A DNA stretch of 64,000 bases from Nocardia pseudobrasiliensis NBRC 108224 (GCF_001613105.1 NZ_BDBS01000024.1:118080-182079); one strand, 5' to 3'. Positions 8,153 through 16,879 are shown, counted from the first letter of the stretch. The notes: generated by a model not told the origin, from the sequence alone. Program-made: numbers and translations.

Positions 8153-8602
8153 TCACCGCGCACTGCGCTGCCCTCGTCGCTGCTGCGTCCCGGCGGCCCG
8201 CTCCATCTGATCGATGAGCAGGGTCAGCAGGTCGCGCTGGTCCGGTTCCAGGCGCGCCGCGCGCAGGGCGATCTGGCGAACGCCCAGATCGGCGAGTGTC
8301 CGGGCCAGGGCGAGTTCGGCGTCGGTCTCCTCGGCGGTGACCGGATCGACGAAATATCCCGGTTTCACGCCGAAGAACTCCGCCAGCGCTGCCAGCACAT
8401 CCTGGGACGGCCGGGTCTTGCTGCCGGTGCGCAGCGCCGACAGATATGTTCCGCTGATCCGTACGGCCGGATGCCTGTCCTTGATCGCGGCGGCGACCTC
8501 GTCGTTGGTGTAACGGCGGCCGTGCCGGCCGTCGGGGCGGATGTCGTCGAACAGCCGCTGCAACCGGTCTTTCAGCGCCGGTGGTTGCGCGTGATCGGAC
8601 AT
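8153..8602 (-). CDS. XRE-family helix-turn-helix regulator
   Basis: The 149-residue protein has an XRE-type DNA-binding domain around residues 30-85, ending in the typical LAALAEFFGVKPGYFVD, and a helical C-terminal tail ending in LTLLIDQMERA. It heads the operon XRE, ImmA/IrrE-like peptidase, MAB_1171c membrane protein. The closest relative in the window is the regulator at 9441-9902: both share an RLFDD-type N-terminus, the FFGV turn and the phrase IALRAARL / LALRASGL, so they are paralogues. A plausible circuit is repression of its own operon relieved by the metallopeptidase; this is inference from ImmA-ImmR systems. Confidence 0.85.
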   Translation of the reverse strand: MSDHAQPPALKDRLQRLFDDIRPDGRHGRRYTNDEVAAAIKDRHPAVRISGTYLSALRTGSKTRPSQDVLAALAEFFGVKPGYFVDPVTAEETDAELALARTLADLGVRQIALRAARLEPDQRDLLTLLIDQMERAAGTQQRRGQRSAR

Positions 8603-8717
8603 ACCCCTGCCTCACCTCGAGGTCGACCATCGGTGAACGCCGCCGCCGCGGGTTCGTCCGCTGGTCGAGCACCACTTGCGTGCAGCATAGACCAACGCCG
8701 CCGTGGCGGTGGAGTTA

Positions 8718-8942
8718 CTACCGGACGGGATCGCTTGTGCCGCAGATGTTTCTGCTGCTCGATGGGGATTCGAGTTGATCGAGCTCGCGCTCGATGACCT
8801 GTGCGAGCCGGTGGCAACCGGCGGCCTGCAATGCGGTGATCCTGGTGCGCACGGCGTCGCATCCGTAGGCGGCCACGACATCGCGCAGGCTGTAGCGGTG
8901 ACCGGATCCGCGTCCGGTGGCTGGAATCGGCTGGGCGAGCAT
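8718..8942 (-). CDS. Small hypothetical protein, possibly DNA-associated operon partner
   Basis: A 74-residue ORF starting at ATG 8942 with AGGAAG four to nine bases upstream, and starting 18 bases after the stop of the preceding resolvase-like gene, so the two are probably one transcript. The product, with RYSLRDVVAAYGCDAVRTRI and then LAQVIERELDQLE, looks helical and soluble. I do not recognise a family. The good ribosome-binding site and operon-like spacing argue for a real gene; the short length and absence of a known domain keep confidence moderate. About 115 bases separate it from the XRE gene downstream. Confidence 0.5.
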   Translation of the reverse strand: MLAQPIPATGRGSGHRYSLRDVVAAYGCDAVRTRITALQAAGCHRLAQVIERELDQLESPSSSRNICGTSDPVR

Positions 8943-8960
8943 ATTTCTTCCTGCGGGCGG

Positions 8961-9260
8961 CTAACTTTCGGCGGGGCTGTTGTCGGCCACCGTGATCACC
9001 GTGGCGCCGCGCAGCGGGGCGGGAATCTCGCCGCCGTCGAAATGCGCGAGACTCGGTACGATCACCGCGGCGACGCCCAGGGAGTTCACGATGGCGCGTA
9101 ATCGGTGGGCCGGGTTGTCGGTATGCGCGCCGAAGGCGATGGTCTTGCGTAGATCGTAGCCCAATCGTTTTGCCAGACTGCGGATTTGGATTTCCTCCCA
9201 GTGCTGACGCGAGCCGGCTACATCGCGCCGCAGGTATCCGATAGCGCCGGTCCTCGCCAT
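8961..9260 (-). CDS. Small protein with resolvase-like N-terminal fold
   Basis: A 99-residue protein beginning MARTGAIGYLRRDVAGSRQ. The pattern of a strand ending in GYLR, a Q-rich helix, then LAKRLGYDLRKTIAFGAHTD and AVIVPSLAHFDGGEIP mimics the N-terminal part of serine recombinases (YxR, LxxRLGY, VxVxxLxR), but the catalytic serine region is not conserved and no DNA-binding C-terminal domain follows. Such short proteins recur in Nocardia, Rhodococcus and Mycobacterium beside regulators, and probably act as signalling or accessory proteins, not recombinases. It is divergent from the XRE gene at 9441 across a 180-base operator-rich spacer. Confidence 0.7.
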   Translation of the reverse strand: MARTGAIGYLRRDVAGSRQHWEEIQIRSLAKRLGYDLRKTIAFGAHTDNPAHRLRAIVNSLGVAAVIVPSLAHFDGGEIPAPLRGATVITVADNSPAES

Positions 9261-9291
9261 CTCGTCGACCCCTAGGTGTTGCCAGTGCGGG

Positions 9292-9404
9292 TGTACTGAC
9301 CTCCCCTCGACGCCAGTACATGTCGATACGCCGAACACGTACCTCTGTATATGGCGAATACTTTCGCATCTACGTGGGTACATGTCAATCGCAATCGTGT
9401 GTAC
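9292..9404. promoter_or_regulatory. Divergent operator region with paired TGTAC half-sites
   Basis: Between two divergent genes, TGTACTG (9292-9298) faces CAGTACA (9314-9320) as a perfect 7-bp inverted repeat with a 15-base spacer. A second pair, GTACA (9378-9382) and TGTAC (9400-9404), has a 17-base spacer. GTACATGTC occurs in direct orientation at 9316-9324 and 9378-9386. The symmetry places one operator near each gene start, as expected for a regulator such as the adjacent XRE protein controlling both directions. Binding is inferred from the repeats only. Confidence 0.5.
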
Positions 9405-9440
9405 TATCAAGAACCGTAGGCCATTTGGGGACGGAGGATC

Positions 9441-9902
9441 GTGGACGACGGCAGAACATCGGCCGAGAACGCGCAGGTCCCAACCGAACTCGCGAACAAG
9501 ATCAACCGATTGTTCGACGTGATGCGCAAACCTTCCGAGCCCCCGCTGTCGAACGCGGCTGCCGCCGAGGCGATTACGCGGGACACCGGCACCTCGATCA
9601 GTTCGGCGTATCTGTGGCAACTGCGTTCGGGGATGAAATCCAATCCGACGGTGGCGCATCTGCGGGCCATCGCCCAATTCTTCGGCGTCCCCGCGTCCTA
9701 TCTCGTCGACGAGGGCCCCGACGAGGCGATCGAATCGCAGCTGAGCATGCTGCAGGCCATGAAGGATTCGGGGATCCGAAATCTCGCGCTGCGCGCGTCG
9801 GGCCTGGCGCCGCGAACGCTCGCGGGTATCGCCGCCATTGTGGACCGGGCGCGCGAGGTGGAGAATCTGCCGCCGATCGACGAATCCGAGCGCGAGGTCT
9901 GA
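9441..9902 (+). CDS. XRE-family helix-turn-helix regulator (paralogue of 8153-8602)
   Basis: A 153-residue regulator starting at GTG 9441 with GGAGG at 9434-9438. The HTH domain spans about residues 35-85 (SSAYLWQLRSG recognition-helix region, then LRAIAQFFGVPASYLVD), followed by a helical C-terminus with NLALRASGLAPRTLAGIAAIVDRARE. It resembles mycobacterial EspR-like/XRE proteins in layout and is a clear paralogue of the regulator 0.8 kb to the left. It has no peptidase partner of its own and faces a resolvase-like small gene across shared inverted repeats. Target genes are unknown; autoregulation through the TGTAC sites is the simplest guess. Confidence 0.85.
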   Translation: MDDGRTSAENAQVPTELANKINRLFDVMRKPSEPPLSNAAAAEAITRDTGTSISSAYLWQLRSGMKSNPTVAHLRAIAQFFGVPASYLVDEGPDEAIESQLSMLQAMKDSGIRNLALRASGLAPRTLAGIAAIVDRAREVENLPPIDESEREV

Positions 9903-10168
9903 TCGGACGGTATGGGTCTCGCTGTCGTCCTGTTGTTCATCGCCACTGAGTACGGGCTGTACCGACAGTTCGGCTCGCCGAACGCCTGCGCGGTATGTGG
10001 CGTGAGGCATCCCAGTTGCGACGGAACGCGTTGCGGCTGTGACTGTTCGAGGTGCCTGGGGGCGCGCGGCGAGCGGCAGGGGGTCGGTTCCGTTCGGTAG
10101 GGCCGCGGACCGCTTCTCGAATACCCTTGGGAGACAATCGAATTCGATCTACCCAGCCTGGGGGAGAT

Positions 10169-12070
10169 ATGGATCGACGCCGTCTTCTCGTCGTCAGCGC
10201 CCTGAGTCCGCTCGCCGCCCTGGCCCTCAGCGGGCCCGCGCGAGCCGCGTCGGAGCATACGTTCGGATTCGCCTCCGATGGCAGCGCGTTCCTGCTGGAC
10301 GGCAAGCCGTTCCAGATCCGCGCCGGTGAGATGCATCCGGCCCGAATTCCGGTGGAGTACTGGCGGCATCGGATCCGCATGGCCAAGGCCATGGGGATGA
10401 ACACCATCGCGCTGTATGTCATGTGGAATTATGTCGAGGAGCGGCCCGGTGTCTTCGACTTCCGGACCGACCGACGCGATTTCGAGGCGTTCGTGCGGCT
10501 GTGCCAGGCCGAGGGCATGTGGGTGCTGCTGCGGCCCGGACCCTATGTATGCGGCGAATGGGATCTGGGCGGAATTCCGTCCTATCTGCTGAGCGATTCC
10601 GATATCGCGCTGCGCGTGAGCGGCGACGCCCGCTATCTGTCCGCGGTACGCCGCTACATCGATCAGCTCGTCCCGCGTGTGCGACCGCTGTTGATCGGCA
10701 ACGGCGGTCCGATCCTGATGATCCAGATCGAGAACGAGTACGGCTCCTTCGGCAACGATTCCAGCTATCCGGCGCGGATCAGGCAGATGTGGCTCGACGG
10801 CGGTATCACCGGCCCGTTCTATACCGAGGACGGTCTGGATCAGGTGCGGGCCAATCATTCCAATGTGTCCGGCGGCGCGATCGCGTTGAGCGGGGGAGAC
10901 GCGGCCTCGATCGCGCAGGCGCGCAGGGCGTTTCCGGATGTGCCCGCCATGGCGGGGGAGGTGTATCCCGGCTGGCTCACGCATTGGGGCGATCCCGGAT
11001 TCCAGGGCGGCGGCTCGGATATCTCCGCGGATCTGAAGGCGTTCATGGACAAGGGGCTGTCGTTCAATATCTACGTGATCCACGGCGGCACCAGTTTCGG
11101 CTTCTTCGCCGGCGCCAACGCCGATGACCTGTCCGGTCACTATCAGCCCGACATCACCAGCTACGACTATTCGGCACCGATCACCGAACAGGGCGTCGCC
11201 ACCGCGCGCTACCACAGCTATCGATCCCTGATCGCGGGCTACCTCCCCGCGCCGCTGCCCGAAATCCCCGCGCCCGTACCGACACTCGACAAGACGACCT
11301 GCGTCCCGAAACCATTCGCCTCGGTCTGGGACAACCTGCCCGCAGCCTTGCCCGCGGAGCGGACGGTTCGTCCGCAGCCGTTCGAAATGTACGGTCAGAA
11401 CTTCGGTTTCGCCTTGTATCGCCTCACACTGCACGACTATTCCGGTGGGAAGTTGGATATCCAGTGGGTGCACGACTACGCCACGGTCTTCCTGAACGGT
11501 AAGTACTCCGGCGGATTCTCCCGAACGCGGATTCCCGATGCGGTGGCCCGGGCGCTGCACGTGACCAATGACAATGCGCCGCTCGGACTGCAGGATCCGG
11601 CCGCGGTGGGCGACGCGCCCGTACTCGACATCCTGGTCGAGGGTATGGGCCGCACGAACTTCGGACATGCGCTGGTCGATCGGAAGGGCATTCTGCGCAC
11701 GGTCGCGCTGCGCGATGCCGGTCGCCTGAGCGGGGAACTCACCGGCTGGCAGATGTATCTGCTGCCGATGGACGAGGCCTATGTGGCCGCGCTGCGACCG
11801 AAACTGTCCGATCCGGCCAGGCCGGGTGTGTTCTTCGAGGCGACGGTCGCGCTCGACAAGCCCGCCGACACCTACCTCGACATGTCCCGGTGGACCAAGG
11901 GTTTCGTCTACGTCAACGGTCGTAATCTGGGCAGATATTGGCAGATCGGCCCGCAACAGCGCCTGTACTGCCCCGCGCCCTGGCTGCGAAAGGGACAGAA
12001 CCGAATCGTGATCTTCGATCAGCATCTGACCCGGGCCCAGCCGATCACATTCGAACGCACCCTGGTGTGA
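10169..12070 (+). CDS. Exported beta-galactosidase, glycoside hydrolase family 35
   Basis: A 633-residue enzyme of GH35, a retaining beta-galactosidase family. The TIM-barrel domain shows the GH35 signature RPGPYVCGEWDLGGIP (122-137), the acid/base Glu190 in IQIENEYG and the nucleophile Glu264 in MAGEVYPGW. C-terminal jelly-roll domains follow, closing with FVYVNGRNLGRYW. The N-terminus MDRRRLLVVSALSPLAALAL is a probable Tat signal, with cleavage likely after ARA at residue 26, so the enzyme should act outside the cytoplasm on beta-galactosides. ATG 10169 follows GGGGGAG closely. It is monocistronic; the 266 bases before it hold only a candidate promoter stretch. Natural substrate unknown. 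Confidence 0.92.
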   Translation: MDRRRLLVVSALSPLAALALSGPARAASEHTFGFASDGSAFLLDGKPFQIRAGEMHPARIPVEYWRHRIRMAKAMGMNTIALYVMWNYVEERPGVFDFRTDRRDFEAFVRLCQAEGMWVLLRPGPYVCGEWDLGGIPSYLLSDSDIALRVSGDARYLSAVRRYIDQLVPRVRPLLIGNGGPILMIQIENEYGSFGNDSSYPARIRQMWLDGGITGPFYTEDGLDQVRANHSNVSGGAIALSGGDAASIAQARRAFPDVPAMAGEVYPGWLTHWGDPGFQGGGSDISADLKAFMDKGLSFNIYVIHGGTSFGFFAGANADDLSGHYQPDITSYDYSAPITEQGVATARYHSYRSLIAGYLPAPLPEIPAPVPTLDKTTCVPKPFASVWDNLPAALPAERTVRPQPFEMYGQNFGFALYRLTLHDYSGGKLDIQWVHDYATVFLNGKYSGGFSRTRIPDAVARALHVTNDNAPLGLQDPAAVGDAPVLDILVEGMGRTNFGHALVDRKGILRTVALRDAGRLSGELTGWQMYLLPMDEAYVAALRPKLSDPARPGVFFEATVALDKPADTYLDMSRWTKGFVYVNGRNLGRYWQIGPQQRLYCPAPWLRKGQNRIVIFDQHLTRAQPITFERTLV

Positions 12071-12084
12071 ACAATGCCGCCGCG

Positions 12085-12495
12085 CTAATCCCAGGAATAG
12101 AAATGCATGCGTCGAGTGCGAGTGGCGACGAGCGTGCCATCGGGGTCCCGGAGTTCGGCCGTGCCCACGTTCCGCTCGTCGTGGGTGGCGAAGAACGGCG
12201 CAGTGTCGGGGCGAACGTCGATCGGATGCTGATGCCATTTCGTAACGCCGTCGCAGATGACGTCCGAGGTGGTGGCCGAGCCGGTGGCGGCGGGGTGGCC
12301 CGGTCGGTACGCCGCGAGTCGGACCGTCAGTGTCCAATGTCTTTGTCCGCTGGGGCATTGCACGTCGACGTAGGCGTGGGCCGCCCCGGCGGATACATAG
12401 ATGTCGTCGTGCGGCCAGACCGCACCGGTCGGATCGGCCGGTGACGCGGCCGCGGCGAGAAACCAGGCGACCAGTAGGGCAGGTGCAGAAACCAT
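12085..12495 (-). CDS. Small secreted protein of unknown function
   Basis: A 136-residue protein with an N-terminal hydrophobic segment (VSAPALLVAWFLAAAASPA) serving as signal peptide, cleaved probably near residue 20. The mature domain is short and beta-rich, with two cysteines (VQCPSG, VICDG) and a C-terminus RRMHFYSWD. I chose ATG 12495 because the signal peptide then starts at once; an upstream in-frame ATG adds 15 residues. It converges on the beta-galactosidase gene 14 bases away. No family is recognised; similar small exported proteins occur in Nocardia. Confidence 0.65.
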   Translation of the reverse strand: MVSAPALLVAWFLAAAASPADPTGAVWPHDDIYVSAGAAHAYVDVQCPSGQRHWTLTVRLAAYRPGHPAATGSATTSDVICDGVTKWHQHPIDVRPDTAPFFATHDERNVGTAELRDPDGTLVATRTRRMHFYSWD

Positions 12496-12817
12496 CGGTC
12501 GGCCCTTCGCGAGATCATCGACTCCACACGTTCGATTCACATTTCAGCACGGAAGTTGTTGAACGACTGGGGTTTCCGGTTCGTTTGCTGCACGGCGGTA
12601 GGGGTCCGACCCAAAGCAAATCGGATCGTCGATGCCGACCACGTCCTCCGAAGTGGCGACAAAACAGTTGTTTCCGAGCGATAATGGAGCTGTTCTTCAG
12701 TGGGACAAGAGGTTACGACCATTCGGTCCCAAAAGGCGTGGCGTGTCCGTTCGGGCTCTGCCACATTGCTGCTGCGAATCCACGAACCGAATCTCGGTCG
12801 GCGAGAAGGACAGACCC
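12496..12817. other. Intergenic region before the EF-hand gene
   Basis: These 322 bases between divergent genes contain no credible ORF. GATAAT at 12680-12685 is a fair -10 hexamer for the rightward gene, and TGGGAC (12701-12706) with GTCCCA (12726-12731) forms a 6-bp inverted repeat with a 19-base spacer, placed about 90 bases before the start codon. Nothing else stands out. Confidence 0.35.
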
Positions 12818-13363
12818 ATGGCAGATCGCGTGAAGAATCAGAAGTTCAACACCCTCTTCGATTGGTTCGATCAGGGCCGCGACGGCTACCTCGACGCGGA
12901 TGATTTCCAGCAGATGGCCACCCTGTTCACCAACCTACCCGGGGGCCACGCTCCCGAAAACGAGAAGGCGCTGCGCGGCGCGTTCGACAGGTGGTGGGAC
13001 CTGCTCGTGGCCGACAGCGACAGCGACGGCGACGGTAGGCTCGACCGTCAGGAATTCATCGAGGTCATGGAGTCGAGCGTCACCGCCCCGGAGAATTTCG
13101 AGGACGCGGTACTGACGATCGCCGACGCCTTCATGCGCATCGTCGACACCAACGGCGACGGCTCCCTCAGCTTCGACGAGTACGTGCGCATGTACGAGGG
13201 CCTCGGCATCGACCCAGCCCATTCCACCGACGCCTTCCGCCGCCTCGACCGCAACGGCGACGGTTCGCTCAGCTACGACGAATTCCGCACCGCCATAGTC
13301 GAGTTCTACCTCAGCGACGACGAGAACGCACCGGGCAACTGGTTGCTGGGACCGCCTAGCTGA
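12818..13363 (+). CDS. Calerythrin-like EF-hand calcium-binding protein
   Basis: The 181-residue soluble protein contains four EF-hand loops: residues 18-29 (degenerate: Gly at position 3 and Asp at position 12), 68-79 (DSDGDGRLDRQE), 110-121 (DTNGDGSLSFDE) and 144-155 (DRNGDGSLSYDE). The last three are canonical 12-residue Ca2+ loops. Length and four-hand spacing match actinobacterial calerythrin and sarcoplasmic Ca-binding proteins, which buffer or sense cytosolic calcium. ATG 12818 follows GAGAAGGA. The gene ends inside the stop-codon region of the convergent decarboxylase (8-base overlap). It is monocistronic and its physiological partner is unknown. Confidence 0.9.
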   Translation: MADRVKNQKFNTLFDWFDQGRDGYLDADDFQQMATLFTNLPGGHAPENEKALRGAFDRWWDLLVADSDSDGDGRLDRQEFIEVMESSVTAPENFEDAVLTIADAFMRIVDTNGDGSLSFDEYVRMYEGLGIDPAHSTDAFRRLDRNGDGSLSYDEFRTAIVEFYLSDDENAPGNWLLGPPS

Positions 13364-14834
13364 CGTCTCGGTCCGCGTCTGCCGAACGGTCGGCGCGAGC
13401 GGCGAGGAATCGACCGCAGTTGACGATGTGACCGAGGGTGTCGTCGACGTGCTGGGCGCTGGTTCGCGGGTTGATCGTGCACATTCGCAGGACGATTCGC
13501 CCGCGGACCCGGGTGGTGGTGATCATGGCGAATCCGGCCTCCAGCACGGTGCGGGCCAGCTCGGTGTGGAAGGAGTCGAGGTCCGTGCTCGCCGCCATGG
13601 TCGGCGGGCGGTAGCGGAAGGTGACGATGCCCAGTCCCGGCTCGCTGGTCGGTTCGAGTTCGGGGTGGTTGTCGATGAATACGGCCGCGTGTTCGGCCAA
13701 TGTCATTCCTTGGTCGATGGCGTCGCGGAAAGCGTTCGCGCCGAAGGTTTTCAGTGACAACCAGAGTTTCAGTGCGCGCAGGCCACGAGTCTGCTGCGGG
13801 CCGTAGTCGGACAGATTCGGTTCTCGGCCATCGGATTCGGCGGCAGTGAGGTAGCCGCTGTCGAGGAAGTGGCGGGCCATTGCGAAGGTTTCTTTCAGCT
13901 GCTCGGGCCGGCGAAGCAGGACGCAACCCAGTTCGTAGGGCTGGAAAAGCCATTTGTGTGGATCCAGGGTCAGCGAGTCGACGCGATTCAAGCCCGCCAT
14001 CATGCGGCGGCCGCGGTCGGTGGCTGCGGCCGCGGCACCGAACGCACCGTCGGCGTGGAGCCACACCTGTTCTCGCTCGCAGACGTCGGCGAGTTCCTCG
14101 ATCGGGTCCACCGCGCCCGTGCTGGTGGTGCCGATGGTCGCGACGACGAGGAATGGACGCCAGCCATCGCTACGGTCGGAACGGATTCGCTCAGCCACTC
14201 GTGCCGGGTTCAGCCGGAGCCGATCGTCGGGTGGCAGGACGACGAGTTGATCACGTCTCAGGCCGATGATGTGGAGTGCCCGTGCGATCGAGGGGTGTGC
14301 CTGCGTCGAGCAGTAGGCGCGTGCTGCGGTGAGGTCGCCGCCGAGCCGACTGTCGCGCGCCGCGGTCAGTGCCGTGAGGTTGGCTATCGAGCCGCCGGAG
14401 ACGAACAGTCCGCCGAAATGCGCATCGAGGTCGAGGAGTTCCCGCAGCCACCGGAGCGTGACCAGCTCCAATTGGGTAGGTCCGGAGCCGACCAGCCATG
14501 CTCCCGGCACCGACAGAAACGCTGTCGCCAGCGCGTCCGCGAGCACCGCCGGATAGTTGCCGGAGGTCGGCACGAATGCGAAGCATCGCGGATGGTCGGA
14601 GTGCATCCCGGACGGCAGTGCGTCGACCGCCAGCCGCTCCAACAGATCCACCAGGTCTCGGCCGTGGTCGGGCAGCGGCTCGTCCCAATTGTTTTCGAGG
14701 TCATCGCGGGACCGGCGGACGAGCACCGGTCCGAACTCCCCTTCGTTCATGCGCTCGATGATCAGCTCGATCGCACGGTCACCCGCCGCACGCATCTGGT
14801 CCGGCGGCAGTGTCAGCCGCGGCAGTGTCAGCAC
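13356..14834 (-). CDS. PLP-dependent group II decarboxylase coupled to an ATP-grasp ligase
   Basis: The 492-residue protein is a fold-type I PLP enzyme of the group II decarboxylase family (aromatic L-amino-acid, glutamate, diaminobutyrate decarboxylases). Visible motifs: GGSIANLTAL near 147-156, HADGAFGA with Asp262, and TLDPHKW with the PLP lysine Lys294. The sequence HSDHPRCFAFVPTSGNYP near residue 78 is the substrate-side loop. GTG 14834 is chosen because it overlaps the upstream ligase stop by 7 bases (GTGCTGA), a coupling arrangement. The substrate amino acid cannot be read from sequence; automatic labels would say aspartate aminotransferase family or pyridoxal decarboxylase. Its 3' end overlaps the EF-hand gene by 8 bases. 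Confidence 0.85.
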   Translation of the reverse strand: MLTLPRLTLPPDQMRAAGDRAIELIIERMNEGEFGPVLVRRSRDDLENNWDEPLPDHGRDLVDLLERLAVDALPSGMHSDHPRCFAFVPTSGNYPAVLADALATAFLSVPGAWLVGSGPTQLELVTLRWLRELLDLDAHFGGLFVSGGSIANLTALTAARDSRLGGDLTAARAYCSTQAHPSIARALHIIGLRRDQLVVLPPDDRLRLNPARVAERIRSDRSDGWRPFLVVATIGTTSTGAVDPIEELADVCEREQVWLHADGAFGAAAAATDRGRRMMAGLNRVDSLTLDPHKWLFQPYELGCVLLRRPEQLKETFAMARHFLDSGYLTAAESDGREPNLSDYGPQQTRGLRALKLWLSLKTFGANAFRDAIDQGMTLAEHAAVFIDNHPELEPTSEPGLGIVTFRYRPPTMAASTDLDSFHTELARTVLEAGFAMITTTRVRGRIVLRMCTINPRTSAQHVDDTLGHIVNCGRFLAARADRSADADRDVS

Positions 14835-16177
14835 GACGGCCCATCGACGCAGGCGGACACGGCCGCCACCCAGTCCGACGCGCTCGCGGTGAGTTCCGGG
14901 TGGGTCCGCATGGTGGCGACGGTCTCCGCGAATTGGATCAGGACGAGCTCGTCTCCCTCGTTCACCTGCGCTCCGGGTTGTGCGTGCGCCCACAGCAGCG
15001 CGTGATCCACTGGAAGATTTACCAGGCAATGGTTCTCGCCGGATATCGGGGTGCCGTGTTCCAGCCGGTAGGCGCCGGAGTCGGGCAGGGTGCCCAGCCG
15101 CCGGTTCCGGTCGGCGTGCACGACCAGTTGGCCGAGGGTGGGTACCGGCGGGGTGACGGTCCGGACCGGCAGCTCCGGCAGCAGGCAGGCGAGCACATGC
15201 AGGCCGAGACTCGGCAACAGGCCCGCGCGCTGCTCGGCGGCCTGCACCAACGACACGACCGTCTGGAATCGGGGATTGATCTCGATAGCCAGCGGCCGGT
15301 CGCGTTGCAATACCAGGTCCAGGCCGAAGATTCCGCGGTATCCGCGGCGGCGCAGCTGATCTCCCACTCGCGACGCGACCGTCCGGATGGCCTCGTAGGC
15401 GCCCGCAGGAAGGTCGGTGGGTGCGATGAGCTGATTGCCGCAGTGGGCGCCCCAGGCGGTGGTCAGACCCGGCATGCCGACGAGTTGATGCGACACCGCC
15501 GAGACGATCGTGGCGTTCGCGGCGACGCACGCCGTGACGGTGACCGAGGGGCCGTCCACATATCGGCTCACTCGCAATTGCCTTCCGGCCCAGTCGTCGA
15601 GGCAGTTCTGCAATTCATCATGATCGCGTGCGAAACGAGTGCCTCTGCCGATCAGATTGTTCTCGCGGCGTTGGACCACGACTGCCTCGCAGGCACCGGG
15701 CCAGTACTGTCTCGCGGCGGCACGGCCGTTGTGTGGCACCCGCACGCATTCCGGTGTTTCGACGTCGGCTTGCGCGAACACGTCCAGTGCGTCGAGCTTG
15801 TCCGCCGCGAGTGCCGATACGGCCGGGTCGGGCCTCAGCAACGGCAAACCCCGGCCCGCGGCCCACTCTCCGGCCGTCGGGCCGTGTTCGGGGGCGAACG
15901 CCACGCACACCGCACGCGCGGTCGAGGTTCCGGTACGACCGCGGTCGGCATTCGAAAGCGGGGAAAAGGCATGTAGTTCGGGTCCGCGGCCATCGCCGAG
16001 AGATGGGCGAGCCGATGCGGCCAGGAAGGGTGAGCGATCCAACCAGTGAATCTCGTCGACCACTGCTTCCAGCATGGCAAGGCCCGCGTCCAGATCTATG
16101 CCGTCGATCCTCGCGAGTCTTTGTGAGGTAAGGCCGGACTCGGTCATTCTGTGCCCGGCCACCCCGCTGATCGTCAT
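14828..16177 (-). CDS. ATP-grasp domain carboxylate-amine ligase
   Basis: The 449-residue protein has an ATP-grasp core: an N-terminal pre-ATP-grasp region, ADKLDALDVFAQADVETPE near 125-143, then GIFGLDLVL (282-290) and AIEINPRFQ with the Mg-binding Glu299 and Asn301. A C-terminal barrel-like section follows (LVNLPVDHALLWAHAQPGAQV). Such enzymes join a carboxylate to an amine through an acylphosphate, as in dipeptide and peptide natural-product formation. The gene overlaps the downstream decarboxylase by 7 bases, which suggests a two-step pathway of ligation and decarboxylation, in either order. Substrates are unknown. A second Met at 16147 is an alternative start. Confidence 0.82.
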   Translation of the reverse strand: MTISGVAGHRMTESGLTSQRLARIDGIDLDAGLAMLEAVVDEIHWLDRSPFLAASARPSLGDGRGPELHAFSPLSNADRGRTGTSTARAVCVAFAPEHGPTAGEWAAGRGLPLLRPDPAVSALAADKLDALDVFAQADVETPECVRVPHNGRAAARQYWPGACEAVVVQRRENNLIGRGTRFARDHDELQNCLDDWAGRQLRVSRYVDGPSVTVTACVAANATIVSAVSHQLVGMPGLTTAWGAHCGNQLIAPTDLPAGAYEAIRTVASRVGDQLRRRGYRGIFGLDLVLQRDRPLAIEINPRFQTVVSLVQAAEQRAGLLPSLGLHVLACLLPELPVRTVTPPVPTLGQLVVHADRNRRLGTLPDSGAYRLEHGTPISGENHCLVNLPVDHALLWAHAQPGAQVNEGDELVLIQFAETVATMRTHPELTASASDWVAAVSACVDGPSC

Positions 16178-16318
16178 GGCCCGTCATGCTATCCGAGACG
16201 TTTCCCCGACCAGGAATTCAGCCGGATTCGGGCATTTCGCGGAGACTGAATTATCTGTTGATACGACACAGGCTTCGAACAACGATTACCGCGACGCGCC
16301 GTTGATATTCTCTCGGAT

Positions 16319-16849
16319 ATGGTGAACTCGCGCTTCACTCTCGCCCTGACTGTTTCGGTATTCGCCGCGCTTACCGGAATACCTCTTGCGGGGCCAGCCG
16401 ACGCCGCGGCCCCACTACTCACGTGCGATGAAACCGGCAAGGTTCGGTGGGATGCGCCGGGAATTGGCGACTCTCCCGCGAAGATCCATTGGACCGATGA
16501 GATCACGTTCACCAACTGCACCGGTACGGCCGTGGACAAGGGCCTTCCCATCCCGAAAAGCGAGACCGACGATGGCACCGAGACCGCCAGTTGTGGCCAG
16601 GAGACGACCGACAACACCAGCACGGGAACAATCACATGGTCCTTCGGTGAAGACAGCAAGGTGAGCAGCGGAGGGCACGCCAAGCACAACAAGCACAAGA
16701 AGTCCCGCCCCGGCGTCTTCCCGACGCGTATAGACACCGGAAACTACAAGGGCAAGTCCGCCACCGACTCCAACACGGTGACATCGGAACAACCGTGCCC
16801 CGGCGTGACCTCCGCGACCCTCGTAGGGACCTTCACGATCACCTCTTGA
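16319..16849 (+). CDS. Exported protein with lysine/histidine-rich insert
   Basis: A 176-residue protein with a clear signal peptide (RFTLALTVSVFAALTGIPLA, cleavage probably after ADA near residue 29). The mature part has four or five cysteines (LLTCDETG, FTNCTG, ASCGQ, QPCPG) and a striking basic patch HAKHNKHKKSR around residue 121. ATG 16319 or the next codon, GTG, may be the start. No domain is recognised, although the cysteine pattern and the final LVGTFTITS resemble small secreted beta-sandwich proteins of Nocardia and Mycobacterium. It is divergent from the ligase gene across 141 bases. Confidence 0.7.
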   Translation: MVNSRFTLALTVSVFAALTGIPLAGPADAAAPLLTCDETGKVRWDAPGIGDSPAKIHWTDEITFTNCTGTAVDKGLPIPKSETDDGTETASCGQETTDNTSTGTITWSFGEDSKVSSGGHAKHNKHKKSRPGVFPTRIDTGNYKGKSATDSNTVTSEQPCPGVTSATLVGTFTITS

Positions 16850-16879
16850 GCTGTATTCGCCTCGCGACCCGGAGTTGTT

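Noticed and set aside
8961..9260. Resolvase-like protein as sign of a mobile element
   Set aside because: Too short, lacks the catalytic serine context and DNA-binding domain; no terminal repeats or transposase nearby.
9912..10100. 62-codon Cys-rich ORF before the beta-galactosidase gene
   Set aside because: No ribosome-binding site, odd codon use, and it overlaps the likely promoter of the GH35 gene.
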